Source: Bacillus sp. BGMRC 2118 (GTDB lineage: Bacteria > Bacillota > Bacilli > Bacillales > SA4). Taken from it: a DNA stretch of 64,000 nt. The translations under genes and the position numbers were made by a program. How positions within the stretch are numbered: position 1 is the stretch's first letter; every line of letters starts with the position of its first letter. The stretch lies in contig VTTJ01000012.1 of NCBI GenBank assembly GCA_008364785.1, positions 1 to 64,000 on the forward strand, read 5' to 3'. Below the pieces are notes generated by a model that was not told the origin of the DNA, did no database searches, and was given only the letters and a program-made list of their open reading frames with translations. Positions 42,297 through 51,260 of this stretch are shown here, piece by piece.

Positions 42297-43418
42297 TTAC
42301 AGTTTTGAATTCCTCGTATGAAAGTCCGTGGTAGGATAATAACTGTTTTTCACTAATATGTTAGGTCCTAGACATTGAACAGAGGCGCAATGACAGTTTA
42401 ATTGTGACGCGATAGTGGATGAATTCCACGTATCATATGCTTCTTGCAGTGTATGAGTTTTAATATTACCAAGTGACGGCGTGTCACCAAAGTCTGTTAC
42501 GATAATATCACCGTTAAAGATGTTGACGTTTAAGCGGGAACGACCATCAGGGTCATTACGAACTGTTACATTTTTACTTTCACGAAGCCTTTGTACTAAT
42601 GCAAGATCCTGTTCATCATCACTGCAGGCATAGAAAGGAAGTGTGCCGAATAACATCCACGTCTCTTCATCGCGTATATCAAGCAGGTGATGTATGGAAT
42701 TGCGTATTTCTTCCTTTGTTAAGATCTCCAGGTTACTAGCAAAATCACTTGGATACATCGGGTGAATTTCATGACGCTGACAACCCATATCTTCTACAAT
42801 TTGTTTGTGTATTTCTTCTATGTAAGGAAGAGTTCTCTTATTTAACATTGTTTCTGCAGAAACGATAACCCCTCTTGATGTGAGTTCTTTCGCATTATTG
42901 ATCATTCGGTCAAAATACACTTTACGTTGTTCATATGACGGTTTTTTTTCCATCATACTGAACCCGCCTTCTACAAAGTCATCTATCGTACCCCAGTTAT
43001 GGGAAATATGTAATACATCCAAATAGGGAATAATCTTCTCATAACGCTCCATATCTAATGTTAGATTTGAGTTGATTTGCGTACGAACTCCACGATTATG
43101 GGCATACTGAAGTAGAGGAACAACATAGTTTTCAACAGATTTCAACGATAACATCGGCTCGCCACCTGTAATGCTTAAAGCACGCAAATGAGGAATTTCA
43201 TCTAATCGTCTGAAGAGTAAAGATAGAGGAAGTGCCTCCGGGTCCTTTGGTCCTAGCATATACCCAACAGCGCAATGCTCACATCTCATATTACAAAGTG
43301 TTGTCGTTGTGAACTCAACATTTGATAAGGTTAATTGCTGATGCTCCTGAACATCTAAGTAAGCCTCCCAAGGATCATTATAGGGTGTAATTCTTTTCTT
43401 TTGTGTTTCGGTCGTCAT
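42297..43418 (-). CDS. yfkAB: radical SAM protein YfkAB
   Basis: The 373-residue radical S-adenosylmethionine protein has the cluster motif CNMRCEHC (CxxxCxxC) near residue 43, the GGE motif in LSITGGEPML, and a C-terminal extra cysteine set CHCASVQCLG (CxCxxxxC). These are the marks of the fused YfkA/YfkB family in bacilli; the reaction is unknown. AGGAAG precedes the ATG at 43418 by about eight bases. It is divergent from the SE1561-like gene. Confidence 0.9.
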   Translation of the reverse strand: MTTETQKKRITPYNDPWEAYLDVQEHQQLTLSNVEFTTTTLCNMRCEHCAVGYMLGPKDPEALPLSLLFRRLDEIPHLRALSITGGEPMLSLKSVENYVVPLLQYAHNRGVRTQINSNLTLDMERYEKIIPYLDVLHISHNWGTIDDFVEGGFSMMEKKPSYEQRKVYFDRMINNAKELTSRGVIVSAETMLNKRTLPYIEEIHKQIVEDMGCQRHEIHPMYPSDFASNLEILTKEEIRNSIHHLLDIRDEETWMLFGTLPFYACSDDEQDLALVQRLRESKNVTVRNDPDGRSRLNVNIFNGDIIVTDFGDTPSLGNIKTHTLQEAYDTWNSSTIASQLNCHCASVQCLGPNILVKNSYYPTTDFHTRNSKL

Positions 43419-43573
43419 ATAAAAACTTCCTTTCATGAACCCTTCTAGCGTTAGAAGAAAAACTAGGCTACTATTAATGATATGAAAGCTAGAAGCTGAG
43501 TTTTACTTAAATAACTTACTTATGATATCTTTTTACTAGTCAAATGACAACAACTTACTTAAGGAGAATTAAA

Positions 43574-43792
43574 ATGGGTAAAGCGACAACAAATCCAGAT
43601 TCACAATTATCATATTTAAAGAATCGTCTAGAAATGTTTCTAGAAGTAATCGATCATCTAGATCCCGAAGAAGCAGAAGTTGAAGACATCGACCGTCTAC
43701 TTGCAATGCTTGATGATTTGGAAAGCAAAGTAGAAAGATTCAAAAAAGACCAAGGCTCAGAAAATGACAATGAGGACAAAGAGCAAGAATAA
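43574..43792 (+). CDS. SE1561-family small acidic protein
   Basis: The 72-residue acidic helical protein contains SQLSYLKNRLEMFLEVIDHL and DIDRLLAMLDDLESKVERFKK, matching the SE1561 family found across Bacillales. Function is unknown. AAGGAG lies eight bases before the ATG at 43574, which is preferred over an earlier in-frame start. Confidence 0.8.
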   Translation: MGKATTNPDSQLSYLKNRLEMFLEVIDHLDPEEAEVEDIDRLLAMLDDLESKVERFKKDQGSENDNEDKEQE

Positions 43793-43814
43793 CGCTATAG
43801 TACTGAAAAAAAAT

Positions 43815-43860
43815 ATTCGACAAAACTCGGGTGGTGCGCATGCGCCACCCGTTAATTTTT
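43815..43860. repeat. palindromic REP-like repeat, variant copy
   Basis: ATTCGACAAAACTCGGG, then TGGTGCGCATGCGCCACCCG and TTAATTTTT. The outer arm matches the copies at 33868 and 6440, while the centre differs. It probably ends transcription of the SE1561-like gene. Confidence 0.6.
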
Positions 43861-43977
43861 GTTAGTGCTTACAAAATTCTTTAGAAATTAAAATAATAGT
43901 CGTATAATGATAAAGTAATGACAAACAGAGATAAAGGTCCGTAGAATACGGAAAAAAGGGAAGGGGTCCTTATAAAC

Positions 43978-45513
43978 ATGCAAAAGCTTCAAGAAAGTAT
44001 GTATAAGCTTATCGTAGAAACTTCTACAAATCTCCCGAAGGATGTTCGTAGAGCAATTAAAGTAGCAAAGGCGAAGGAAAGCGCTGGTACCCGTGCTGCA
44101 ATGTCTCTATCTACTATAACAAATAATATATCAATGGCTGATGAAAATGTATCGCCAATATGTCAAGATACAGGACTGCCAACATTCAAAATTAAAACTC
44201 CAGTTGGGGTTAATCAATTAGAAATAAAGAAAGCAATAAAAAATGCGATCGAGGAAGCAACAAAAGACGGAAAACTTCGTCCAAACTCAGTTGATTCACT
44301 AACAGGCGAAAATAGTGGAAATAACTTAGGTGACGGTGTTCCAGTTATTAAGTTTGAACAATGGGAAAAAGACTACATTGATGTCCGTCTCATATTAAAA
44401 GGCGGCGGATGTGAAAACAAGAACATCCAATATAGCCTTCCTTGTGAATTAGAAGGATTAGGACGTGCTGGTCGTGATCTCGATGGAATAAGAAAATGTA
44501 TCATGCACTCTGTATATCAAGCACAAGGTCAAGGATGTAGTGCAGGCTTTATCGGTGTAGGTATTGGTGGAGATCGCTCAAGCGGCTATGATTTAGCAAA
44601 AGAGCAATTATTCCGCTCAGTCGATGATGTTAATCCAAACGAGGATCTTCGAAAATTAGAAGAGTATGTAATGGATAATGCCAATAGCCTTGGAATTGGG
44701 ACGATGGGCTTTGGTGGAGAAACTACGTTATTAGGCTGTAAAGTTGGTGTTATGCACCGTATCCCAGCAAGTTTCTTCGTATCTGTTGCTTATAATTGTT
44801 GGGCATATCGCCGTTTAGGAGTGAAACTTGATCCTACTTCAGGTGAAATCCAAGATTGGATGTATCAAGAAGGGGAGAAGATTGATTTCTCTAAAGAAGT
44901 GGAAGAAGAAACTGAAGTTACCTCAGATTCTCGTGAGGTTGTACTTCAAGCACCAATTACTGAAGAGCAAATTCGCGATTTAAAAGTTGGAGATGTTGTA
45001 ACCATTAACGGTATGATGTATACGGGCCGTGATGCTATCCATAAACATCTGTCAACGAATGAATCGCCAGTAGACTTGAACGGTCAAATCATCTACCATT
45101 GTGGTCCAGTTATGCTGAAGGATGCTGATGAAAAATGGCATGTAAAGGCTGCAGGGCCAACAACAAGTATTCGAGAAGAGCCTTACCAAGGTGACATTAT
45201 GAAGAGATTTGGTATTCGTGCTGTTATCGGAAAAGGTGGTATGGGTGCAAAAACTTTAGCTGCGTTAAAAGAGCATGGTGGAGTGTACTTAAATGCAATT
45301 GGTGGAGCAGCTCAATACTATGCTGACTGTATTAAATCAGTCGAAGGTGTAGATTTAATGCAATTTGGTATACCTGAAGCAATGTGGCACTTAAAGGTAG
45401 AAGGCTTTAAAGCTGTTGTAACAATGGATTCCCACGGGAACAGCTTACATCAAGATGTAGAAAAAACATCTCTTGAAAAGCTTGCTCAATTTAAAGAGCC
45501 AGTATTCAAATAA
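43978..45513 (+). CDS. class I (iron-sulfur) fumarate hydratase
   Basis: The 511-residue protein is a one-chain class I fumarase, joining the alpha part (1-290) and beta part (about 320-505). The alpha part has NISMADENVSPICQDTGLPTF with a cluster cysteine, GGGCENKN, and MGFGGETTLLGCKVG. The beta part has TGRDAIHKH, then YHCGPVM, and AVIGKGGMGAKTLAALKEHGG. It hydrates fumarate to malate with a labile [4Fe-4S] cluster. B. subtilis relies on the class II enzyme, so this is notable. GGGG precedes the ATG. Confidence 0.93.
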   Translation: MQKLQESMYKLIVETSTNLPKDVRRAIKVAKAKESAGTRAAMSLSTITNNISMADENVSPICQDTGLPTFKIKTPVGVNQLEIKKAIKNAIEEATKDGKLRPNSVDSLTGENSGNNLGDGVPVIKFEQWEKDYIDVRLILKGGGCENKNIQYSLPCELEGLGRAGRDLDGIRKCIMHSVYQAQGQGCSAGFIGVGIGGDRSSGYDLAKEQLFRSVDDVNPNEDLRKLEEYVMDNANSLGIGTMGFGGETTLLGCKVGVMHRIPASFFVSVAYNCWAYRRLGVKLDPTSGEIQDWMYQEGEKIDFSKEVEEETEVTSDSREVVLQAPITEEQIRDLKVGDVVTINGMMYTGRDAIHKHLSTNESPVDLNGQIIYHCGPVMLKDADEKWHVKAAGPTTSIREEPYQGDIMKRFGIRAVIGKGGMGAKTLAALKEHGGVYLNAIGGAAQYYADCIKSVEGVDLMQFGIPEAMWHLKVEGFKAVVTMDSHGNSLHQDVEKTSLEKLAQFKEPVFK

Positions 45514-45526
45514 TGGAATAATGAAC

Positions 45527-45562
45527 AAGAGACAGGTCCCAATGTACCTGTCTCTTTTCTTT
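45527..45562 (+). terminator. intrinsic terminator of the fumarase gene
   Basis: AAGAGACAGGT / ACCTGTCTCTT with loop CCCAATGT, then TTCTTTT. Confidence 0.88.
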
Positions 45563-45672
45563 TGGAAAACCTTTCAGAGCATGAAAGAATGAAGATAACA
45601 AACAATAAGTTTGAAGATAAAAGTGACATTCAATATATATAAAGTTACATGAACATGAAAGGAGTGAAAATT

Positions 45673-46500
45673 TTGAAGTTTAAACTATCATGGATCATCA
45701 CAATGATCATGCTACTCACAGTTCCGTTAGTTCAACAGGCAAACGCAACTAACTATTCAAATGCAAAAACGCATTGGGGTTTCAAGAAGAGTGTAAATCA
45801 TGAAGCACCTTCTGCCGGAAAGCAGTTAGACGATCTTTTAGATCAATATAATGGTTTTTATTTAGGAGATACATCAAAAAAAGAAATTTACCTTACTTTT
45901 GATAATGGATATGAGAATGGGTTTACCCCGCAAGTTCTTGATGTGTTAAAAAAGAAGAACGTACCTGCAACTTTCTTTGTAACAGGTCATTATTTGAAAA
46001 CAGAATCAGCGCTTATAAAAAGGATGGTAGATGAAGGCCATATTGTTGGAAACCATTCATGGCATCATCCTGATTTAACTGAAGTGAGTGACATTCGCTT
46101 AAAAAAGGAATTGGAATTAGTTCAGAAAGAATACGAAAAAATCACCGGAAAGAAAGGTATGACATATTTACGTCCACCTAGAGGTGTTTTCAGCGAAAGA
46201 ACCCTAGCACTGGCGGAACAATTAGGGTATACAAATGTGTTTTGGTCACTTGCGTTTGTTGATTGGTATACAGACAAACAACAAGGGTGGAAATACTCCT
46301 ATGATCAGGTCATGAAGCAAATACATCCGGGAGCCATTTTATTACTTCACACTGTCTCAAAAGACAACGCTGATGCATTAGAAAAAATCATCACTGATCT
46401 TGAAAAACAGGGTTATACGTTCAAAAGCTTAGATGATTTAATGATGGATAAAACACTTCCTCATCCATGGCTTTTCAGTTATACAAATCCCACACCCTAA
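45673..46500 (+). CDS. pdaA: spore cortex deacetylase PdaA
   Basis: The 275-residue secreted polysaccharide deacetylase removes acetyl groups from N-acetylmuramic acid, a step towards muramic delta-lactam in the spore cortex. After a signal peptide ending QANA come the NodB motifs: LTFDNGYENG (motif 1, Asp), GNHSWHHPDL (motif 2, metal His), LRPPRGVFSE (motif 3), and PGAILLLHTVS (motif 5). The aspartate pair TFDN, rather than TFDD, is normal in PdaA. TTG at 45673 is chosen because AAAGGAG precedes it by eight bases. It is expected under the forespore sigma factor. Confidence 0.9.
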   Translation: MKFKLSWIITMIMLLTVPLVQQANATNYSNAKTHWGFKKSVNHEAPSAGKQLDDLLDQYNGFYLGDTSKKEIYLTFDNGYENGFTPQVLDVLKKKNVPATFFVTGHYLKTESALIKRMVDEGHIVGNHSWHHPDLTEVSDIRLKKELELVQKEYEKITGKKGMTYLRPPRGVFSERTLALAEQLGYTNVFWSLAFVDWYTDKQQGWKYSYDQVMKQIHPGAILLLHTVSKDNADALEKIITDLEKQGYTFKSLDDLMMDKTLPHPWLFSYTNPTP

Positions 46501-46522
46501 AGATGACAACTTTAGGGTTTTC
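46494..46522 (+). terminator. intrinsic terminator of pdaA
   Basis: ACCCTAAAG / CTTTAGGGT begins in the last codons of pdaA and is followed by TTTTCC. Confidence 0.75.
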
Positions 46523-46610
46523 CGTATTCCGTTTATGCCATCATTTAGCATTACCAATATACATGATATAATACGAACTAATACATAAAATTAAAGTGGA
46601 GCGGATTCTT

Positions 46611-47996
46611 TTGAAAAATAAACAACAAGCTGGAGCTGTCTTAGAAAAAGGACAAGCATTTCCTTTAACAATAAAAAGATTGGGTATTAACGGTGAAGGT
46701 GTAGGCTATTTTAAACGTAAAGTAGTATTTGTCCCGGGTGCACTACCTGGCGAAGAAATTGTGGCAGAGGCTACAAATGTTCAAAACTCATTTATTGAAG
46801 GTAAGGTTAAAAAAATTCGAAAGTCATCACCTGATCGAGTTGCACCTCCCTGTCCTGTCTTTGAAACATGTGGAGGGTGTCAGTTGCAGCATTTAAAGTA
46901 TGAAACGCAGCTTAAGGAAAAGCGTGACATTATTATTCAAGCTTTAGAAAAATACACGAAGTTGGACACATCAAAGCTTGATATTCGTTCAACGATCGGA
47001 ATGGAAAACCCATGGAACTATCGTAACAAAAGTCAATTACAAGTAGGTATTCAAAAGCAGAAAGTTATTGCAGGTTTATATGGGATGAACTCGCATGAAC
47101 TAATTGATATTACAGAGTGTAAAGTGCAGCATGAAGGAACCAATAAAGTATCTCAAGTGGTTAAACAAATACTGCAAGAATTGCAAATCCCAATTTACAA
47201 TGAGAGATCGAGAAAAGGTCTTATTCGTACAATTGTTACAAGAGTCGGGATTGAAACTGGAGAGTTGCAGGTTGTGTTAATTACAACAAAGCAAGATATT
47301 CCTAAGCGAGAAATTCTCATAAAGAAAATAAAGCAACGGTTACCAGAAGTGAAATCAATTATGCAAAATATCAATGGTGAGAAGACATCATTAATTTTCG
47401 GAGATCGAACCTTACATTTAGCAGGCAAAGAAACAATTCAGGAAGTCTTAGGTGACTTATCATTTGAGCTATCTGCAAGAGCATTTTTTCAACTAAATCC
47501 TACTCAAACGGTTAAGCTTTATGATGAGGTAAAAGAGGCAGCTGCCTTAACGGGGAGGGAAAAAGTTGTCGATGCATATTGTGGAGTAGGTACGATTGGT
47601 TTATGGCTTGCTAAAGAAGCTGCTGAAATTCGAGGAATGGATGTCATTCCTGATTCTGTGGAGGATGCACGCAAAAATGCTGCATCACATGGCTTTAGTT
47701 CGGCCCGGTATGAAGTAGGAAAAGCAGAAGTGATCCTTCCGAAATGGTTGAAGGACGGCTGGAAGCCGGATGTCATCGTCGTAGACCCACCCCGTGTTGG
47801 ATTAGACACTGGACTGTTAGAAACAATTAAAAAAGTAAAGCCGAAAAAAGTAGTGTACGTTTCCTGTAATCCATCAACATTAGCAAAGGATATAGCTTCA
47901 TTCGAAACGTTATACAAAGTAGAATATTTACAGCCTCTTGATATGTTTCCACACACCTCACATATTGAGTGTGTGGCCCAATTAATAAAGAAATAG
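46611..47996 (+). CDS. 23S rRNA m5U methyltransferase (RlmCD/YfjO type)
   Basis: The 461-residue protein methylates uridine at C5 in rRNA with S-adenosylmethionine. It has a TRAM domain (about 10-70), the [4Fe-4S] cluster cysteines CPVFETCGGCQLQH, and the catalytic domain with VVDAYCGVGTIGLWLA, DPPRVGLD, and VYVSCNPSTLAKD, the last holding the nucleophile Cys. Nearness to pdaA matches yfjO of B. subtilis. TTG at 46611, with GGAGCGG upstream, is preferred to GTG at 46596. The stop falls on the first base of a MITE remnant. Confidence 0.9.
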   Translation: MKNKQQAGAVLEKGQAFPLTIKRLGINGEGVGYFKRKVVFVPGALPGEEIVAEATNVQNSFIEGKVKKIRKSSPDRVAPPCPVFETCGGCQLQHLKYETQLKEKRDIIIQALEKYTKLDTSKLDIRSTIGMENPWNYRNKSQLQVGIQKQKVIAGLYGMNSHELIDITECKVQHEGTNKVSQVVKQILQELQIPIYNERSRKGLIRTIVTRVGIETGELQVVLITTKQDIPKREILIKKIKQRLPEVKSIMQNINGEKTSLIFGDRTLHLAGKETIQEVLGDLSFELSARAFFQLNPTQTVKLYDEVKEAAALTGREKVVDAYCGVGTIGLWLAKEAAEIRGMDVIPDSVEDARKNAASHGFSSARYEVGKAEVILPKWLKDGWKPDVIVVDPPRVGLDTGLLETIKKVKPKKVVYVSCNPSTLAKDIASFETLYKVEYLQPLDMFPHTSHIECVAQLIKK

Positions 47997-48019
47997 GCTC
48001 AATCTTTACGAAAACAGCC
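47996..48019. repeat. 24-base remnant joining two MITE ends
   Basis: GGCTC is followed directly by AATCTTTACGAAAACAGCC, which differs at one base from the right end of copy 4. It looks like a MITE with its whole interior deleted, at the stop codon of the methyltransferase gene. Confidence 0.6.
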
Positions 48020-48040
48020 AAGTAATAAAATATGAAGCAA

Positions 48041-48069
48041 AAGGGGCACTTCCTTAGATAGTGCCCTTT
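48041..48069 (+). terminator. intrinsic terminator of the methyltransferase gene
   Basis: AAGGGGCACT / AGTGCCCTT with a small loop, then TAATCTATTT. Confidence 0.75.
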
Positions 48070-48103
48070 AATCTATTTATTTGTTTTCCCGTTAAATTTT
48101 CCA

Positions 48104-48595
48104 CTAACACATAACGACTATTTTATAAGGGGTAGTTTGGGCAGGAATACTAAATGTACTAGCACCATATACAACGAGAAGGTTTCTATTTGAAGGGTTT
48201 GAGGTAAATGCCTGATTGTTTGGCAATAAGATGGGTGTATAACTAGTATTATTTAATTTTAATTGACCATCACTACTTACAAGCTGACTGTCAAAAAAGT
48301 CTACTTTTACATTTTGATAAGGTGTATATTTTGCCATTACAATTGCTTGATATTGTGGTGGATAGATAAGTGGAACTGGTGCATTTACATCATAAAAACC
48401 AGTAACCATATCTCCAATCTGAACCATTACATGATCTAGAAAATAGGTGGTAGGACTTACTACAAAATTAACTTGAGTACCTTCATTATTTAGGACAGAA
48501 ATTAGTTTATAACAACCGGTAGTTTCCTCACTTCCACCTGTACTAAAATCTTGAATATTTGTGATCATTCCATAAAATGAACTGAATTGTCGCAT
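48104..48595 (-). CDS. conserved hypothetical protein
   Basis: The 163-residue protein has no signal peptide or membrane helix. Notable segments are NFVVSPTTYFLDHVMVQIGD, FYDVNAPVPLIYPPQYQAIV and a C-terminal SIPAQTTPYKIVVMC. The pattern is beta-rich and I recall similar conserved proteins in spore formers, but I know no function. GGGGG lies five to nine bases before the ATG. It is a single gene. Confidence 0.65.
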   Translation of the reverse strand: MRQFSSFYGMITNIQDFSTGGSEETTGCYKLISVLNNEGTQVNFVVSPTTYFLDHVMVQIGDMVTGFYDVNAPVPLIYPPQYQAIVMAKYTPYQNVKVDFFDSQLVSSDGQLKLNNTSYTPILLPNNQAFTSNPSNRNLLVVYGASTFSIPAQTTPYKIVVMC

Positions 48596-48676
48596 GATAT
48601 CCCCCGATCATCAATAATTACATACACTAAAAAATGTATGATGAGTCCGAAAAAGTTAATACACAATTATTTTTAA

Positions 48677-48710
48677 GGTTATTTTCGCAAAGACTATGTT
48701 TTATTGAATA
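48677..48710. repeat. weak MITE-end remnant within a gene-free stretch
   Basis: GGTTATTTTCGCAAAGACTATG resembles the outer MITE end. The 48596-48919 gap otherwise holds only this and the hairpin at 48788. Confidence 0.3.
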
Positions 48711-48787
48711 AGACAGTACACGTTAATTTTATAGTTTGAGTAATCTTTTTCAACAATATCATTGAATACAATATTGAAACTTCGTAA

Positions 48788-48821
48788 AGAAGCCCAATCC
48801 ATATAGGTGGATTGGGCTTCT
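48788..48821. terminator. hairpin downstream of the PH-domain gene
   Basis: AGAAGCCCAATCC / GGATTGGGCTTCT is a strong stem with loop ATATAGGT; CTTTACG follows on the minus strand. Confidence 0.7.
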
Positions 48822-48919
48822 TGTTGTTGTACTTTTGAATATGAAAAACACACGTCAAGACTTAAGTTACGTGTACATCGTCCTAGAAAAGGGATAAATA
48901 CACTGAAAAGAAAAGAGTC

Positions 48920-49534
48920 TTAGTTATTTATATACTTCTCAAACACTGCTCCAAAATCCTTATCATGATATTGCTCGCGAGCTGAAGATAGCCATGAGAA
49001 GCCAAACTCAGTTATTTGCTTATATTGTTCAGAGATCGATGATTCTGTTGCTCTGGAATTTTGCAAGACAGATACTGCCTTTTCTAAGCTTTGGACAGCT
49101 GTTTCATACTTAATACTGTTTTCATGATTCACTTCAGAAATATAAACTAACGCTTTATATAGATCATTTAATTTTGCGATTTGGTTCTTATCCACATCAA
49201 TACTAAACGCTTGGTTACCAAGTGAAAATTTAATTTCAATATCTAAATCCAATCTTCCAGCCGTTTCAAGCAGAACGTTGGAGACTTTATATTGTGAGTA
49301 TGGGTAGCGCTTCAACATTCTTTTGGAAGAAACAGCATTCGCTCCATCAACATGAATGAATGCAATGTTTGTAAAACAATACTCATCCGCCTTCGTCTTA
49401 ATTAGAAAGTAAATCTTCTCATTATCTTCATGTCTTATGTAATCATCAGCATCAGTTTTGTCATAATCAGCAGGACCAATAATTTTCCCAATATCCGATA
49501 AACCCAGTGCGTCAGACGCAAACTTCTTTAACAT
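48920..49534 (-). CDS. bacterial PH-domain protein (YvbH-like)
   Basis: The 204-residue protein has a bacterial pleckstrin-homology-like domain (about 1-130), with DNEKIYFLIKTKADEYCFTN and AVSSKRMLKRYPYS. A helical C-terminal domain ends in FGFSWLSSAREQYHDKDFGAVFEKYI, like the YvbH oligomerisation domain. The role is unknown. AAGGAGA lies eight bases before the ATG. It is divergent from the kinase gene. Confidence 0.8.
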   Translation of the reverse strand: MLKKFASDALGLSDIGKIIGPADYDKTDADDYIRHEDNEKIYFLIKTKADEYCFTNIAFIHVDGANAVSSKRMLKRYPYSQYKVSNVLLETAGRLDLDIEIKFSLGNQAFSIDVDKNQIAKLNDLYKALVYISEVNHENSIKYETAVQSLEKAVSVLQNSRATESSISEQYKQITEFGFSWLSSAREQYHDKDFGAVFEKYINN

Positions 49535-49648
49535 ATGTAAGATTCTCCTTTACAGTAAGGTATTTGTTTCTAGATAAGTATATTATAAATATTGGAAAAA
49601 GTATTCAGATTATTTGAATTGTTGTTGAAATAGAGGAATATTTTAGTA

Positions 49649-49677
49649 TTGTAAAGTCCTTGAGATTAGTATATTAT
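49649..49677 (+). promoter_or_regulatory. candidate promoter for a short transcript upstream of the kinase
   Basis: TTGTAA and TATTAT are 17 bases apart, in the otherwise empty space between divergent genes. Confidence 0.4.
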
Positions 49678-49683
49678 TTTACA

Positions 49684-49849
49684 AGGATGTAGGTGGGTTA
49701 GCCTAGGTCAAATGGAAGGTAAGTAGTAGTATGAATGATAATTATTTCATATATAGTTGGTTAACGAAGTCTAGAAAATGACGCTAGAATTTAAAGCCTC
49801 TATAAGTGTAGGATGTTCCTTTCCTATACTTATTGGGGCTTTTTTGCTT
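49684..49849 (+). ncRNA. candidate small RNA or attenuated leader
   Basis: A promoter-like pair (49649-49677) and a strong terminator (49793-49849) bracket about 165 bases with no recognised gene. A 16-codon frame beginning at ATG 49731 (MNDNYFIYSWLTKSRK) lies inside, with GGAAGG 11 bases upstream. It may be a leader for the kinase or an independent RNA. Confidence 0.35.
49793..49849 (+). terminator. strong terminator ahead of the kinase gene
   Basis: AAAGCCTCTATAAGTGTAGGA pairs with TCCTATACTTATTGGGGCTTT over about 20 bp and is followed by TTTTGCTTTTTTT. No gene on this strand precedes it. Confidence 0.85.
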
Positions 49850-49920
49850 TTTTTAGGAAATGAAGTAGTAAATTATAATGCCTTACGTTGCCTAAATAGT
49901 ACGAAAGGAGGAGTTGCTTA

Positions 49921-51027
49921 ATGAAAATGATTGAGACAGAACATAAACGAAAGCAGCTATATCAATATATTGACGATAATACATTCTCGATATTATCTAG
50001 TAGTTTTGATGTATTCCTTATTATTGATGTAGATGGACAAATTACGTATGTAAGTAAAAGCTGTGAAGTGCTTTTAGGATATTCTACAGATGCCATCTTA
50101 ACCGAAATGAATCTAGTATACCTGTTTGGGAAAACAAATTACGAATTATTTCTAAAAGGTAAGGCATGTGAGCAACTCAATCAATTTTATACAAAGATAA
50201 ATCTTGCTTATGGGAAATACATAAATGTAGATGTTGTCACAATTCCTATTTTCTCTAAGAGTGAATCTATATATATTGGTTCTTATATTGTTTTTAAAGA
50301 GGCAATACAACACAAAGATAAACAATATAGAAATTTGATTAATACGTTAACATTGTTATCAGAGAAATATGCAACAGCTGGTCAGTTAGCTGCAGGGATT
50401 GCCCATGAAATTCGTAACCCTATTACGGCAATTAAAGGGTTTCTTCAATTGTTATATGGAGAAAACATAGGGAACCAGGCATACTATGAGATTATTAACT
50501 CAGAAATTGAGCGTATCGAGGTTATTTTAAAAGAGTTGATGGTGCTTGCCAAACCTACTAAACAATCGTTTGTAAAAGCTAATTTTAGGCAAATTCTTGA
50601 TCAAGTTTTAATTCTTATGGAACCCCAGGCTATATTAAATAATATAAAAATTATAAAGGGATATAGTTTTACTAATCTATGGATTATGGGAGACGAAAGT
50701 CAACTTAAACAAGTATTTATTAATTTTATTAAGAATGCAGTTGAAGCAATGCCAAATGGTGGGGAAATTAGGGTGAATGGTACTATTGTAGAAGATAATT
50801 TAGTTTGTATAGACATTGTTGATCATGGATGCGGAATTCCTGTAGAGAGTTTACATCGGATTGGAGAGCCTTTTTTTACAACAAAGGAGAATGGAACTGG
50901 ACTAGGCATGCTAGTTAGTCACCATATCATTGAAGAGCATAAGGGGGATATAACAATCAAGAGTAATGAAAACGGAACGAGTATTACTGTTCAGTTACCT
51001 TTATTTTTGTATGGGATGGAAAAGTAA
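49921..51027 (+). CDS. single-PAS soluble sensor histidine kinase
   Basis: The 368-residue protein without membrane helices has one PAS domain (about 20-130) and a kinase core: H-box AAGIAHEIRNPITAIKGFLQ, N-box NFIKNAVEAMPNGG, and DHGCGIP with GTGLGMLVS. It is very close in its core to the four-PAS kinase at 22912 and is probably another phosphorelay kinase controlling Spo0A. GGAGGAG lies seven bases before the ATG. A terminator in front and one behind make it a stand-alone unit. Confidence 0.88.
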   Translation: MKMIETEHKRKQLYQYIDDNTFSILSSSFDVFLIIDVDGQITYVSKSCEVLLGYSTDAILTEMNLVYLFGKTNYELFLKGKACEQLNQFYTKINLAYGKYINVDVVTIPIFSKSESIYIGSYIVFKEAIQHKDKQYRNLINTLTLLSEKYATAGQLAAGIAHEIRNPITAIKGFLQLLYGENIGNQAYYEIINSEIERIEVILKELMVLAKPTKQSFVKANFRQILDQVLILMEPQAILNNIKIIKGYSFTNLWIMGDESQLKQVFINFIKNAVEAMPNGGEIRVNGTIVEDNLVCIDIVDHGCGIPVESLHRIGEPFFTTKENGTGLGMLVSHHIIEEHKGDITIKSNENGTSITVQLPLFLYGMEK

Positions 51028-51221
51028 ATTGGTTGTTATATTAATAGAATCATGGTATGATACAGTATGTCTGATGAATTAATGTCATTAGTTAAAATGT
51101 TATTCTTACTATATTTTTAACCTAATAGATTATGACCTATAAGGAACTTAAACTAATATTTAAATAAAAATAAAATAGATTGGTAAATGGCAGAAGCTAT
51201 TAAATATAGTAGTCTGTCCAT

Positions 51222-51260
51222 GACCTAACTTCACAATTGCTGAAGTTAGGTCTTTTTTAT
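51222..51260 (+). terminator. intrinsic terminator downstream of the kinase
   Basis: GACCTAACTTCA / TGAAGTTAGGTC with loop CAATTGC, then TTTTTTATTTTTTT. Confidence 0.85.
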
